A stretch of DNA of 64,000 nucleotides, taken from contig OX335651.1 in the NCBI GenBank assembly GCA_946894095.1, positions 19,614,501 to 19,678,500 of the forward strand. Reading direction: 5' to 3'. The notes under the pieces are model-generated. The model saw only the letters and a list, made by a program, of their open reading frames with translations. It made no database searches and was not told the origin of the DNA. The stretch is from Incurvaria masculella. Its lineage: Eukaryota > Arthropoda > Insecta > Lepidoptera > Incurvariidae. Positions 20,260-31,764 of this stretch are shown here, piece after piece; position 1 is the stretch's first letter; every line of letters begins with the position of its first letter. The translations under genes and the position numbers were made by a program.

Positions 20260-20871
20260 CAACAACAACCTAGAAGCACAGTCTGGCGATTTCTTTCAAA
20301 CTATCCATACACGTGTGTCTGTAGGGGCTTACGAGCGCTGATTAGTTGCATACAATCCGAAGCGATACGTATCGAACGAATTGGACTGAACCCTCGACAT
20401 ATCAAATCATCGACATGGGCACACCACTAATGCTTACGTGCAAGCATTCCGCTCCCATTCTGTGCATTGGAGCGTCCGGAGGTTGTGCTGCACAGAATTT
20501 GATCGCACCACAGACCGTGTCGATATTGTTCGGGCTACTAGTAGTTGTCGAAGATGCGCACGGTGCAAGTTTGTATATGGGCATAGTGTACTTACTTTCT
20601 CATTTCGTCGGAAATTTTGACCGAATTACTAATTTATCAAACCTGCCGTTCAACCAGGTTTTTGGACGAAGTAAAAAAGGCGATTTGAAGACCGTCATAA
20701 TTACTGATCGAAAAGGAACGACTAAAACACTTTCGTCTGTCATTAAAATGGCACGCATTTCAAAATCTAAAACTGGCCTAAAGCCCAATTCAGGACTTTG
20801 TTGAAATTCTAACCAGCGATTTGCTCTACCTATGCGACAATAGCATAAGTTTTTGCTTGAATATTTATTTG
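20260..20871. other. Unclassified; contains a 152-codon frame of unknown nature
   Basis: The plus frame 20346-20804 has mixed composition, with a hydrophobic stretch (SILFGLLVVVEDAHG) and a lysine-rich end (FGRSKKGDLKTVIITDRKG). I recognise no family, it has no partner frames or splice logic that I can see, and the 5' end lies just after a SINE. Possibly unique DNA, possibly an old element. Confidence 0.3.
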
Positions 20872-21140
20872 TAACTAGCTGAGACACTCGGCTCCGCTTG
20901 GGTCAATGTCGTTTCGGGCTGATGTCGGGCTGAACCTAACATTTTGTGTAATATGAGTTCCCAATACAAACTTTCATCCCTCTTTTCATCCCCTTGGATT
21001 TAAAATGTCGCTACAAAGGGTAGCCTATGTTCTTTCCCAAGGTCCAGAGTTTCTGGAAACCAAGTTTCATATAAATCGCTTTAGCGGTGTAGGAGTGAAA
21101 ACGCAACAGACAGACATAGTACTTTGGCATTTATACCATG
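20872..21140 (+). mobile_element. Dispersed retroposon of the CTAGCTG-start type
   Basis: Begins ACTAGCTGAGACACTCGGCTCC, continues with CAATACAAACTTTCATCCC, GGTAGCCTATGTTCTTTCCC, AAGTTTCATATAAATCGC and AACGCAACAGACAGACA. This layout is common in lepidopteran RTE-derived short retroposons. Related starts are at 5181, 6300, 35893 and 56571. Confidence 0.6.
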
Positions 21141-21560
21141 GATTAACGCTCGAATACTAAACATATGTCCTTTATAACGTATCCCAGAGTGCAAAGTCAC
21201 CATGAGGAAAAAAAATTAAATTAAATTTAAAATTAAAATACTGATACCAAAAACTAACAAAGGGTTATTTAATTCGTTTGTAGTCTCAAAGAGTGTAAGC
21301 TTGTCATTTCCTGCCGCTCATAAGGTCACACAAGAGTTGAGTCACCTCGCCGAAGACAGGCGTCGATTATTGTCCCGAGCGTCGCCGACGCCGACGCCGA
21401 CGCCACCGCCACCGCCGCGCCGCCGCCCGTCGCGACGCCGTAATGGGCGCGTCGCGATGCCGCCGCACGCCGCTTCGTTCCGCAACAACCCGCCACTTGA
21501 ACGTGCCGTCGGAGCACAGAAATGTTATGTAGAGTTTAAGCAGTAGATCGTCGCGGATGT
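21141..21560. other. Unclassified; GC-rich patch 21340-21500
   Basis: CGACGCCGACGCCGACGCCACC and neighbouring CCG/GCC triplets. Arginine- and alanine-rich frames on both strands are translations of this simple sequence. Confidence 0.45.
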
Positions 21561-22640
21561 TTCCAAAGGAGATGTGCATCCGGAGATCAGGGACTCCTTG
21601 GCCGTAACAGTTATGTTTAAGAATTGGTTCGAAAGCATCTATAATTATTTTTTAAATGAAAATATTTTTTTTTTAATATTTTAAGGTTTCAGATAAGTCT
21701 TTATAACATACGACATTTTAAACGATAATGAGAACGGCTTCGTAAGCGGAAAAAGGCATTACGCCATGCCATAAATAATATCTATGCGCTATGCTATTCA
21801 GGCGACAATGTGGCTCGCATTATGCGGCCTACTACACAGAATTTAGTTCTTCTGTAGGCTGCAATGTATAATTTTATGAATAGATTCTTGTAAAATGTAT
21901 TATTGTAACCTATTGTTTTTTTTAGGCAATTATATAAACACGTGTGTTTTTTGGAAAAAAATTAATTGAAATTGAATATTTTCCTTTATTACTGCTGGTA
22001 ATAAAATAATTTGCCCTGGAACATCGACATAATTGTTTTAAAGAACATCCGTAATTTCATGATATGATATAGTACATTATTACTCTGTCATGAAACTATT
22101 TCTATCCATTACGTACAATTTCCCATAAATTAATACATTCCATTATCGTATTTTTCTCGGTTATGGCAATAATAACTGATGACAGTCGCTGAGCCGTGCT
22201 TCAGTTCAATCCTTTGGTTCAGTTTGCTCATGCATCGCTTCATGCATTGATGTCCGCGACCCCTGTTGTTCTAACCTTTATTTTAAAATTAAATGCAGAT
22301 TATACCGTAGAAGCCAATTTAATTATACTTATGATATGCCATAGAATTTAATAAAGTCGCAATTGCTAATAATACTCCTTGCTAGACGCCGCGAAGTGGG
22401 ACGTTTCTGACAATTACTAGCCGTTCGTACGTCGGTCGTACGGATGCGCGTACAGATATGACGAAATTACAAAGGCCCCTCACTAAACTGGAACTCTGAA
22501 AAGTCCCTCACCTATTTAATTTAATGTTATTTAATAAATTTAAATACCAATTTTAACATACAAAATTTTAAGAATCTAAGAGATAGTCGTACTAAATACT
22601 TTTTTGGTATTGAGTGATGTTACTGCTTATGCTATATTTA
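21561..22640. other. AT-rich stretch, nothing recognised
   Basis: No gene or shared repeat seen. Confidence 0.5.
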
Positions 22641-23060
22641 GACTGTGATCGAAGCGCGTTTCTGAAAAAGGAACGCGAGGTGCGAACGGCGTGCTAATGA
22701 AGACGTATTCTGTGATCCTTCGGCGACTAGTTTACGTCGACGTGTGATAGCTCCTGGGCCCGGAGGAGGCTTGAATGGTCGTGATTAAGTCACAATGCGG
22801 AGAGATTACTGGCACAGCTGCGTCGAACGACACGCGTCGAAGAATGTGGACATAGTTGACACGACGAACCTTCGCCCGATGCCATACGTCGTGACGCCAA
22901 CAATGCGGTAAGACTTCGACACAACCAAAAATACCCCTTCTTTGTATAGATGGCGCTGATTTCGTGTTGTATCCTAAGAACTGCTCTCCCTCCACAGTCC
23001 ACTACTCGATCCTTCTTGTCCGTGGTTTCCCATCGCCTACGCTTTATCTCTCACAATTAT
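22641..23060. other. Unclassified moderately GC-rich segment
   Basis: Two overlapping minus frames (22732-22995, 22790-23002) with no domain. TAGATGGCGCTGAT at 22947 is a CTCF-like motif. Confidence 0.35.
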
Positions 23061-24000
23061 CATCACAATCGCATCCATGATGTACAAGAGCATAACAAAA
23101 CAGCATAGTATTGTCTCAATTACGCGCTTCCCAAATGGCTAAAAGCCAATTAGGTCGTAACTAATCATAATTTGGCTTCCGTGGCCTATAAAGTGTTAAG
23201 GTGAAACCGATGCTTATGGAAGAGATAAACCGAAACGAACTTAAGGTCGAAAGAACCCTGTTCTGTGAAACTTTATAATATGTTGGTAAATCTTGAACTA
23301 TTAAAATTATGGGCAATTATGCTTATTTCAGCAGGGTAGATTTTTTGACGTGTTTTATAAAATTTGATAGTTTTTTTTTCATCCGCTTCTAATATTTTTT
23401 ATTAATTTAAGGTCAGATATTAACGAGTAGTTAATACATTTTAGTTATAATAATAACATAAATTAGATAGATAAAATAAAAATAAAATAAAAATAAGATA
23501 CGACGAAGAAATACAAATAATAATTCGATACGACAATCACACATCTGACCATATAAGAAGTTGAATGTTTTCAGCTTTTACCAAACTACCAAGCTGCGTG
23601 GATTACTCTATTTTCACACTTCCAACAATTTAGTAGACAATTTGTCTAGTTTCCGCGACATTGTCTCCGTCGTACTTGTTGGCGATGTTTCTTGGCACAA
23701 AATAAAACTAGTCATCAGTAGGTAAACATTATGAAAACGCACAAACTAATAACATGCAAACCCCAGATTTGTAATTGTAGATAACAATTGTTTGGACTGT
23801 GTTATGTAAACTTATCTTTAATGTATAAGCGTGTAAAATATATTTTCGTGCTTATCAAGTACGTATTTTTTTAACAAATTCTTAATTTAAGTAGAGTCGA
23901 CCTTTGGCAAGAACACATTACAGAAGTTTAGTTAAAAAAAAGAAGTAGTATGTTCATATTTTTCAGTAACACTGCCCGGCCCTTTATGGCCCTCTCTTCG
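23061..24000. other. AT-rich stretch, nothing recognised
   Basis: No gene or shared repeat seen. Confidence 0.5.
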
Positions 24001-24144
24001 TATTTAATTAAAGGTGGTTCAAGTGACAATGAAAATGTTCCGTATTTCCCATCCAGTTCAATGTAGGCGTACAATAAAAAACTGGTGTATTGGGATAATA
24101 TCCTGACAGTGGGTGTAGTATTAGCTATCCATGTCTAGTTCCCT
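24001..24144 (+). mobile_element. SINE body fragment
   Basis: AAGTGACAATGAAAATGTTCCG, ATCCAGTTCAATGTAGGC, GTGTATTGGGATAATATCC and TATTAGCTATCCATGTC are SINE body blocks. The head is absent, and repeat K1 begins immediately after CCCTAAAAA. Confidence 0.75.
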
Positions 24145-24449
24145 AAAAACCGTCCAAGTGCGAGTAGGACACGAAGGGTTCTGTACCATCGTACTAGTTT
24201 AAACACAAAAAAAAACACAATTTTTGTATTTAAAAACACACCTTTTCCTTTTTATATGTTTTAATTTTACCTATTTATTGATATAGCAGCAAAATAAATA
24301 CACACTCTGTGAAAACTTTAGCTGTCTACATATTACGATTAATGAGATACAGCACTGTACGAACGTTGTGAACGGACGAACGGACGGACGACAGTGGAAA
24401 CTTATTAATAGGGTTCCATTGGCACCCTGTGGGTACGGAACCCTAAAAA
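24145..24449 (-). mobile_element. Lepidopteran dispersed repeat K, copy K1
   Basis: Reverse complement begins AGGGTTCCGTACCC and ends CGTGTCCTACTCGCACTTGG. Inside are the CCGTCCGTTCGTCC block and CGTAATATGTAGACAGC. K occurs in at least seven places in the window. Confidence 0.75.
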
Positions 24450-25582
24450 AGAAAAAGATAAGTAATCAGTTATGCTTTATAAACATGGTGGCAGAGTGAG
24501 TGGACGCATTGCCCGAGAAAGGTTTGCTTGCTGGTTCTACTACATTCAAATTAAATACAAGTTTGTCACCATAACTTTAACATCTCATAACTTTAAAAAA
24601 CAAAAATTTACATCATCGTAAAAATCTGAAGAAACTATTTATGATTTCACTTGAATATAAAGAATTTATAGCAATGGCATCACTCTTAGATGCTTTCAAC
24701 AAAACATGACCAAACCAAGCACCGATCCTTCGCTAAAACACTTTTGCCAAACTGACAAAGGGTGTGATTTATTTTATCTTTCATAAAATTTGCCAATAGT
24801 GCATAAATCATGTAGGTACTCTGCTCGTTTGCGCCATCTATCACATCAACGAACCACGTGCAACTTATCTTAGTTGTTACCTTTTATTAATAGATGGACA
24901 GCACGAAAATATTTTATTTCGGTTAGGTACGCCAGATCTATGAGCGTGAACTACCTAAGCCTTTTAAATCTATGGCTTTATATATTTAATAAATTTGTCC
25001 TCCTTCATGTTCCTATACCTACATTATGGAAACACCCCGGTTTATTAGTAGCAAGGATCCAGACGGAATTCAAGGTATGCAGCATTTAAGGACATTTAAT
25101 AACATTTAAGGAATCTATCCTTAAATGTCGTCTCTGTTTTCTTTGTTTAATTTTTTATTTTAGATACCCTTTCGTTATATTTACCTACTGATCTTCTTCG
25201 TCTCCTGTGACCTCGGCGTCGCGACGCGATGGTGGGATTGGCTCGGAAGCGAGTCAGCGGGTTAGCGGGCCTGCTTTGTGGCGGCTCGGCTATTGTTTTC
25301 GCTAATGGCGGCCGTGCGAGCGATGCTGGCGATAGGGCTTATCGTTTGTAGGGCAACGCGGTTAGCTGTCAGCGTATGCGTTTGAACTCCATCGCGTAAT
25401 TACTGAGTGCGAAAAAAGATAGTATGTGCTCCCTTTGCCTTCACGGCCGAAATAAACGTAGGTTTATACATAAACATCGATGTGTGTATGTTCTCTATGG
25501 GCAGGTTATCTTCAATTTACCAGGAGGTGATCCTGCGAAGTTTGGTAGCGATCGGATCAACAGATTGTTTTTTTATGATTTT
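24450..25582. other. Unclassified; GC-rich patch 25200-25400
   Basis: No gene recognised. GCGCCATCTA at 24831 is a CTCF-like motif in reverse. 25200-25400 is GC-rich (GGCGTCGCGACGCGATGG, GGCGGCCGTGCGAGCG). Confidence 0.4.
25102..25128. repeat. Small perfect hairpin
   Basis: ACATTTAAGGA and TCCTTAAATGT are perfect 11-base arms around a 5-base loop, within a run of repeated ACATTTAA words, followed by T-rich DNA. Confidence 0.7.
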
Positions 25583-25850
25583 AGAGTTCCGTACCCAAAG
25601 GGTGCCAAACGGAACCCTATAACTAAGCCTCCGCTGTCCGTCGGTCCTTCCGTCCGTCTGTCACAAGGCTGTATCTCATGAAACGTAATATATATAGAAA
25701 GCTGAAATTGTTTACAAAGTGCGTATTTATGTTGCCGCTATAACAACCAATAGTAAAAATTAAAGTTGGCTACCATACAATAAACGTGATTTATTTGGGT
25801 AAAATCTTTAATAATCGTGCGCGAGTCCATATCGCACTTAGCCCATCACG
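25583..25850 (+). mobile_element. Dispersed repeat K, copy K2
   Basis: TTCCGTACCCAAAGGGTGCC, CTCCGCTGTCCGTCGG, GGCTGTATCTCATGAAACG, TTGCCGCTATAACAAC, and a decayed GTGCGCGAGTCCATATCGC end. Confidence 0.75.
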
Positions 25851-25996
25851 TTTTAAACCACGAGCACAGCCGGGGACATAGTTCTTCATTCTACACAGAT
25901 TCTTTCGCTGTCAGCGCTGCGCGTATGTGGAACCAGCTTCCACTTGATGTACGCACATCTCAGTCAATTAATATATATATTTAAAGAGCGTCTTAG

Positions 25997-26470
25997 GGTG
26001 GCCCAACCCGGCGGGCCCAACTCATTCGCGGGCACGGTACAAAACCGTGCTGTTGCGCTCTGGGACCTTCTCTGTTTCAAAGAATAAGACAGGCTCCGTG
26101 ATGAGGAAGATGCAACATGTCCACAAAAAAGAAAATGTGCATAGTGTATGATTTGGTAAGATTTACGAAAATTTTAATTTCAAGACGACTTATAGCTAAA
26201 AGTAAACCACGACCGCTGTAGTCAAAAATCTAACAAAAACCAAATAGATCATAAATCTTGATTAAATAAGCTATGTCTGATGACTAATCTTTTTACGATG
26301 TTCTTACTTTATCATTACGTAATCCACCTCCAAAGTTATTGTATAAAACGCGCGAAAAATTCGAACTTTCGGACCTTATAACTTAAAATCCAAACACAAT
26401 TTTACAATGCCAACGGTCATCAGACATCTAGTTCGATCAAATAAAGCTATTTTGAGCGGGTTGGGCCATC
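25997..26470 (-). mobile_element. MITE TTAA-B, copy B3, internally deleted
   Basis: Flanked by TTAG (25993-25996) and TTAA (26471-26474). Compared with B1 in reverse it lacks about 70 bases near its end: TTTTGAGC is joined directly to GGGTTGGGCC, and in full copies a TGAGC occurs at both edges of the missing part, so the loss looks like a deletion between short direct repeats. Confidence 0.85.
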
Positions 26471-26557
26471 TTAAATGTCATTTCCTTACTTCCTGATTGT
26501 TTCTTGTCACATTGTTCTCAATAATCAAGAGTATTTTTTTTCACACTATTTATCAAA

Positions 26558-26580
26558 TATATATATATATATATATATAT
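26558..26580. repeat. AT microsatellite
   Basis: About eleven AT units inside the LINE 3' UTR. Confidence 0.9.
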
Positions 26581-26684
26581 GTATTTTTTTATGTGTAAAT
26601 CTGTTCATATGTTCTAAAATAATATATGTGTATTTGTATCTTATATCTATTAATATGTTTAAGTGTATGTACATATTTGTATGT

Positions 26685-26710
26685 TATATATATATATATA
26701 TATATATATA
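26685..26710. repeat. AT microsatellite
   Basis: About thirteen TA units in the same LINE 3' UTR. Confidence 0.9.
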
Positions 26711-26906
26711 TTTAATATATAAATCCTTAGGTTAGTTAATATTTTCGCTAATTCATTTTGTTTTACGTTTATATTTTTGCCCGCCTCACTGCACCTCTCC
26801 TACATCTGTAAGGTTGAATGGTAGAGAATGCCTTATGGCATTAATTTCCGCCTTTTTGTACCGTACGGCTGCAAATAAATTAATTTTTCATTTCATTTCA
26901 TTTCAA

Positions 26907-27509
26907 ATGTCACTAAAATTAAAATTTAAAATTTTTTTTTTAGATATTATCAAAATTAGAAACTCAGATGTCCAATTCGACTTTGCTACCCTAATGGTCA
27001 ACCCAGACCGATTTTATCCTGCCACTTTGCAAGTAAAACATGCCAGGAAGCTGCTATTGACACGGGACAGAAGAGACCTAACTGTTTGATTTCCGGTGTG
27101 CTTGTGTTAGTAATTCTTCTAAACAGCTTGACCATTTTTTGTACTAATGGGGTTACCAGGATGGTCCTTAGCTATAGTTAGCGGTGGCTGGCTACCAGGT
27201 GGCGCTGTTTTCAAGATTCTGATTATTTGTACAAAAAATAACATGGCCGAAATTGACCCGAATGGAGCCGGGAACGTCAGCTAATAGACAATAACATTAT
27301 TAAACATTGTCCTAACCAAATGGATCATCTGAGCAGTTTCAAATTTAATAAGAATCGTCGTTGATCTGCGGTGATTCGCCAGGAGCTGTGTAATTCGGTT
27401 AGAGCGCGGGAACAGCGAGCACTCCTGGCAGGGCAAACACTCCGGGCGTTCCCGCGGGATTGAGGTTTTCGGCTCCAGGAGCGGACGCGCTCTGTTTGTC
27501 CGGCGCTGT
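26907..27509. other. Unclassified
   Basis: No gene recognised. CCAGGTGGCGCTGTT at 27195 is a CTCF-like motif. 27400-27500 is GC-rich. Confidence 0.4.
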
Positions 27510-27674
27510 TTGTTTAGTGACATAATGAAACTGCGCGGCAGACGCAGACCGCGCAGAGCGACAGGGTCCGCTCGTTCATCCCTCTTACTGCAAACGCAGA
27601 TGAGAAAGGCAAGGAGAAGTGGCATGTGGCGTCTCGCCGTACGAACCAATTGTGCAAATATTCGTATGGGAAGT

Positions 27675-28140
27675 CAGCCCGCGTGTCCAACACGTCATAC
27701 ATGTGTCCAACGTGCATCCCGCACAGTCCAAACATCGTTAACGCGCGCGAATGTCGGCCCGTGTGTCCAAAACGTCATACGTGTGTCCAACGTGCATCGC
27801 ACACAGTCCAAACATCGCTTACCCGCTTTTTTTTTTGTTCTTATCTCAAATTTTGTTTCCGCTTCTTTTTATTATCTCACATTGAGTTAGTTTACGTAGT
27901 AATAATATGTTTAGTTGGTTTGTATTTGTATCTTGTACTTGAATCACTGTAAATTCTGTTATTTTGTTTAAGTGGAATCTTTTTTGGTTTAATTATTATG
28001 TGTATTTTTTTACTTATATATTTTGTGTAACTGTGTGATTCCTGAATAAATAAATAAAAAATGTCGGCCCGTGTGTCCAACACGTCATACGTGTGTCCAA
28101 CGTGTATTCCGCACAGTCCAAACATCGCTAACGCGCGCGA
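27675..28140 (+). repeat. 80-bp tandem repeat inside element N
   Basis: Units start at 27675 and 27755 (80 bases apart) with CGGCCCGTGTGTCC, ACGTGTGTCCAACGTGCAT and CACAGTCCAAACATCG; a third starts at 28065 after an insertion. In the N copy at 15570-15732 the same block is present once. Confidence 0.8.
27822..28060 (+). mobile_element. LINE-like 3' end inserted in the 80-bp repeat
   Basis: Runs from a T tract through TTGTATTTGTATCTTGTACTTG to CCTGAATAAATAAATAAAAA, a polyadenylated tail. It separates repeat units two and three. Target duplication is not clear. Confidence 0.6.
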
Positions 28141-28379
28141 ATGTGCTCCCGAAATGCGTTCGCCAAGTGATTTCCCACCCACAACAACCTTTTAATACGT
28201 CTGCGATAAGGTTTGCGTGAGTTGTTGCAGTTGCTCAGACGTGGGTTTTAAGAGAGTACAATTTTCGTGTCGGCCCATACAAAGCTATTTCCTTTATTAG
28301 ACACCATCTAACCAGTAGGTGGTCGTCTCTGTTTACAAATTGAATCAAAGGTTTTTTCATTGACTGGAATATTAAATGC

Positions 28380-28533
28380 TTATTTTGTTTTATGCAACCT
28401 GAATTTAATGGCCAATACCACACAACTACCCTTATTATATTTAGCTCAATACACCACATTTCCGAAGGAATTAGGTGGACCTTCCCTTTACGAGCACGGC
28501 TACGATGAACTGGATGGAAAACACGCGTAATAT
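28380..28533 (-). mobile_element. SINE 3' fragment
   Basis: ATACCACACAACTACC, CAATACACCACATTTCCGAAG, AGCACGGCTACGATGAACTGG and GGAAAACACG are the distal part of the minus-oriented SINE; the head is missing. Confidence 0.8.
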
Positions 28534-29334
28534 GAAAACATTTTCATTAAAAAGTATTCAAAATCAAACTGCTTCTATCTCGGTCATTTACGAGAAAAAC
28601 TAGGATACAAAAATATGTTAAATCGGACATGTTTGAGATAACAGGTTTCTTCTGAGGGTAGCTGCGCGACATCTAGGTAAATAACAGGAATTACAATTTT
28701 AAAATGTATGCTCTCAAGGCATGAACCACCTTTTTAGGGTTCCGTACCCTATTTCCGTACCATATTTTTTATTCACATAAAAAGTAGTATTGGGCGTCAA
28801 TACGTAAGATAAAATGCAATTCTGTTACACTATCCTTCCTTGTACGCCAGCTGATAACTAAATAAAATGTATTTGCGCGAAGCTAGATGCTAATTTAATT
28901 TAATAGGACGATTACACTAAGGGTAAGTAGGTATGTGTTATGTACATAAGGAAATGTCATATTTATATCTCAAATACTAAGTTATACAGCTTTTATACAA
29001 GTAATCTCGAAAGGCAGTTGAACGATCATACGTTTATGATCTGTTCGATACATGGTGCACGTTGTATTTAATGTTTCATCTTTCATCGATTGCGCCAAGC
29101 GGTTTGAATGCATCTCTCTTCACCGTCACTTTCAAGTGCCTCTCGCCTGAGAGCTTTCGTTACGTTCATCCTAACATGCGTAAATGCACTCAAATTCATT
29201 TTACGCATTGCATGGGATGCACGTAGTCGTTACAATGTGTCTTGACATAAATGTAAATGCTGTTCTTAGTTTCTTTGTTAGTGGTTTTATTCACATAATC
29301 AGATACAATTGGGAGACTTTCTGAGGGGGCCCTA
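28534..29334. other. Unclassified, with a K scrap near 28730-28770
   Basis: TTTTTAGGGTTCCGTACCC matches the K terminus. Otherwise nothing recognised. Confidence 0.4.
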
Positions 29335-29455
29335 TTGTATATTTTCTCAAATACCTCTCTCATGTTATTATTTAGTCACCTCTTATGACATGCTCGGAAA
29401 GATGTCAAGTAGGGCGGGCCACTTGTATTACTTTTAAGTGACAAAACCCACATAT
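29335..29455 (-). mobile_element. Retroposon fragment
   Basis: Reverse complement GGCCCGCCCTACTTGACATC, CCGAGCATGTCATAAGAGG and TGACTAAATAATAAC resembles untranslated regions of lepidopteran LINEs. Identity is tentative. Confidence 0.35.
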
Positions 29456-29524
29456 GCCTAATCGTTGCTTTTCTAAATTAAAGATTCAGGTAACATTTAA
29501 TTTCATTTATTTAAATTTTTTGGT

Positions 29525-29720
29525 AGTCACTACACTAACGTAAAGATCCGCGGATTCGGTCAACGCAGTAAAGAAGAACCCGCAAAGAAACTTCACGGGC
29601 TTACATAAAATATGGTTTCCGTCCACAGTTATGAAATACGCACTTAGATCTAAATGCTACTGCCAAAAAAATCCTTGGTAGAACAAATTAAGGCCAATAA
29701 CAAAGAACAATAGAAACAGC
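29525..29720 (-). mobile_element. Dispersed repeat I
   Basis: GATCCGCGGATTCGGTCAAC, GTAAAGAAGAACCCGC, AACTTCACGGGCTTACAT and ATGCTACTGCCAAAAAAATCC match the reverse of 8215-8380 and 39755-39855. Confidence 0.65.
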
Positions 29721-29839
29721 AACCCTCAGTTTAAATTACTTACAAGTAACAAAGTTACGAATACAATAATATAAATTAATGTAATTAATAGCATCACAAG
29801 TATTCTCTGGTGTAACTTGGGCTGAGATATGGTAACAGC

Positions 29840-30335
29840 GAAAGGAGCGTTGTGAGTCTCGGTTTGGCACTCTCATGTGTTAAAGGACTTTGGAAAAAGA
29901 TGCGCTGAAAACCAGCTTCGCAGCGTTTGCTGCGCACCACCTGAGAGCATACCCATTAAGGCTAAGATAAATAGTCGTAACAGAAACTAAGACTAATCAA
30001 AAGTAGTACTTTGTGACGTCACTTGGACATACTTTGTATGGACGAAATCTCAAAGTAATGCAAATTGACGTCATAAAGTACTACTTTTCGTTAATCTTAG
30101 TTTCTGTTAAGACTATTTATCTCAGCCTTAGTGTTACACAATATAAGCCTAGATGTCTTAATGATAATTGTACACTATATGTAACTTGTGTTACTTTCAT
30201 GTGTTCTTAGATTTACACCGTCGCTGTACCTAATTTTACTTTAAGTGTTACTTTTTTCTTTATTTGATTAATTAGTCTTCTATGTATTTTCTTTTGTTGT
30301 GGCTGAATAAACTATTTGAATTTGAATTTGGTACG
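29840..30335 (+). mobile_element. LINE 3' region, split by MITE J
   Basis: GCTGAAAACCAGCTTCGCAGCG matches TCTGAAAACCAGCTTCGTAG at 40139. After the MITE the 3' UTR continues to GAATAAACTATTTGAATTTGAATTTGG, a polyadenylated repeat tail. Confidence 0.55.
29960..30127. mobile_element. MITE, family TTAA-J, strong hairpin (168 bp)
   Basis: TTAA (29956-29959) on the left and TTAG (30128-30131) on the right. Arms of about 60 bases are nearly complementary, starting GGCTAAGATAAATAGTC and ending GACTATTTATCTCAGCC, with CAGAAACTAAGA and AAAAGTAGTACTTT inside. Confidence 0.8.
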
Positions 30336-30860
30336 TAGGTTGCAGGATTGCCAATTGTTTCTTCTAGGGCTTTATTTATTTCGCCGTGTCACTCTATTCG
30401 CTATGTTGGATTAAAAGTGGCGCTATTAAAGATATATTGTTGGATTAACTCTGCAGTGACTCTTTTGACGGTTGCATAAAGGATTACAGTCCCACTCTTG
30501 GTTACATTCTGGTGCGCCCGTTCGTACCATTACACGCTGGAGTCACTTCACTTACGCAAGCAGAGCCGAAGCTGTTGGCACTACGCCAAGCCCCCGCCGT
30601 TTGTCTATTTGTAGTTATCTTGTTATTTCATTTTAACGCTTTCTTACGCGTTATTGCGTTCTCTTACTTCAGTTCTGGCACGGGAATTATTCTTCGACTG
30701 CTGATCTTGTCTTTGCAGATTCCATATTCTGACCTGTGTCCATAGTTTTTTCCGCATGTTTTTGTAACTGTATCCTTCTAGTCATCAACTAAACTGGCGC
30801 CTAAAGGAGGATTTCCAAATCGGTTTCAACCTTTATGACCAATATTTTGTGGGGATAATT
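30336..30860. other. Unclassified
   Basis: A 77-codon plus frame (30512-30745) starts with a non-standard codon and contains a hydrophobic run (VVILLFHFNAFL). No domain and no support for a gene. Confidence 0.35.
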
Positions 30861-31100
30861 TATTTATTTATTTCTTTCATAGTTCGTTAACACCGTTTAG
30901 TATGAGAACATTTCAATCACAATTCAACTTCAAACAATACATTAAACAATAAAATAATTCAACACCACACATTAATCATGAATACAATTCAACATTTCTT
31001 CAAAAGTATAAGGAAGTTAAAATCATCATAAGTGCAGCTTAAATATTAGAAATAAAAGTTTAATTTTTAATTTAAAAAAATCCATAAAATTATTAACATT
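30861..31100 (-). mobile_element. LINE 3' end, tentative
   Basis: The reverse complement ends GAAAGAAATAAATAAATAAATTATCC, a polyadenylated tail. The preceding AT-rich DNA is compatible with a LINE 3' UTR. Confidence 0.4.
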
Positions 31101-31291
31101 TTCGTTTCAATTCTAATTGGGAACAATTTCAAAATTTAGAAATAAAATCACCGTGAGTAGGTATACTTCAAATAATAAAATAGGCAAAATAAGTATTCAA
31201 GAAAACTCATTTTAATAATTTTAACTTACGTAGGTTTGAAAAACTGTTCATTTACTATCGAATTCGCAGATCAATCAGCTTGCAACTTTAA

Positions 31292-31764
31292 GGGCCTGGT
31301 ACTAGCCAAATCGCAAAGTTAGACGAGGCACCCCAAGTTAACTAACTAAGTCTGACGATTATAAGTGTCATCCTTACAATATATGATTCCTTGTCTAGGA
31401 ATCGAATGATTTTCGTTAATGTATGTTTCCTTTTTCTATACAAAATACATTGCGGAAACGGTGTCCATTTCCGAACTTTTTTGACTAAATGTAGAAATCT
31501 AAAAGCAAATGGAATTTTTTGTTTATGCATATATGCTGTTTTTGCTTATATCTAGAAATCGAATGACTTTCAGATTTCTAACGAGAAAAATAAACTTTTT
31601 TTATTTTTATTATTATTTAAATAAATGATGGAATAAAAAAAATATTAACAATCCATTATCAGTCTGGAGTTCTATTTGGATTTGCTGAAGCGTTTCACTA
31701 CATATTATTACATTGGTTAAAAAGTGCATTTGTATGGCGCGAGTAGTTGGCTAGTCCTAACGCC
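31292..31764. mobile_element. MITE, family TTAA-P
   Basis: TTAA at 31288-31291 and 31765-31768. Ends GGGCCTGGTACTAGCCAAATC and (reverse complement of the right end) GGCGTTAGGACTAGCCAACTA form an imperfect inverted repeat. The 62-codon minus frame inside is not a gene. Confidence 0.65.

Larger units (their letters stand above)
25851..26906 (+). pseudogene. LINE C-terminus and 3' UTR, split by MITE B3
   Basis: 25851-25992 translates in one frame to a typical LINE ORF2 ending (FAVSA-like residues, then MWNQLPLDVRTSQSIN and FKERL). After MITE B3 the AT-rich 3' UTR continues to GGTAGAGAATGCCTTATGG, TTCCGCCTTTTTGTACC and an ATTTC repeat tail at 26880-26906. The same terminal layout is seen at 50060-50225. 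The reverse transcriptase is gone. Confidence 0.6.
27510..28240 (+). mobile_element. Element N, copy with internal tandem expansion
   Basis: Matches the full N at 48080-48787: AAGGAGAAGTGGCATG, CCAATTGTGCAAATATTCG, TATGGGAA, then an expanded 80-bp unit, and GCTCCCGAAATGCGTTCG, ATACGTCTGCGAT. It is interrupted by a retroposon 3' end. The overlapping frames on both strands are not genes. Confidence 0.65.

Noticed and set aside
20346..20804. 152-codon gene
   Set aside because: No recognisable domain, no splice context and low complexity at both ends; kept only as unclassified DNA.
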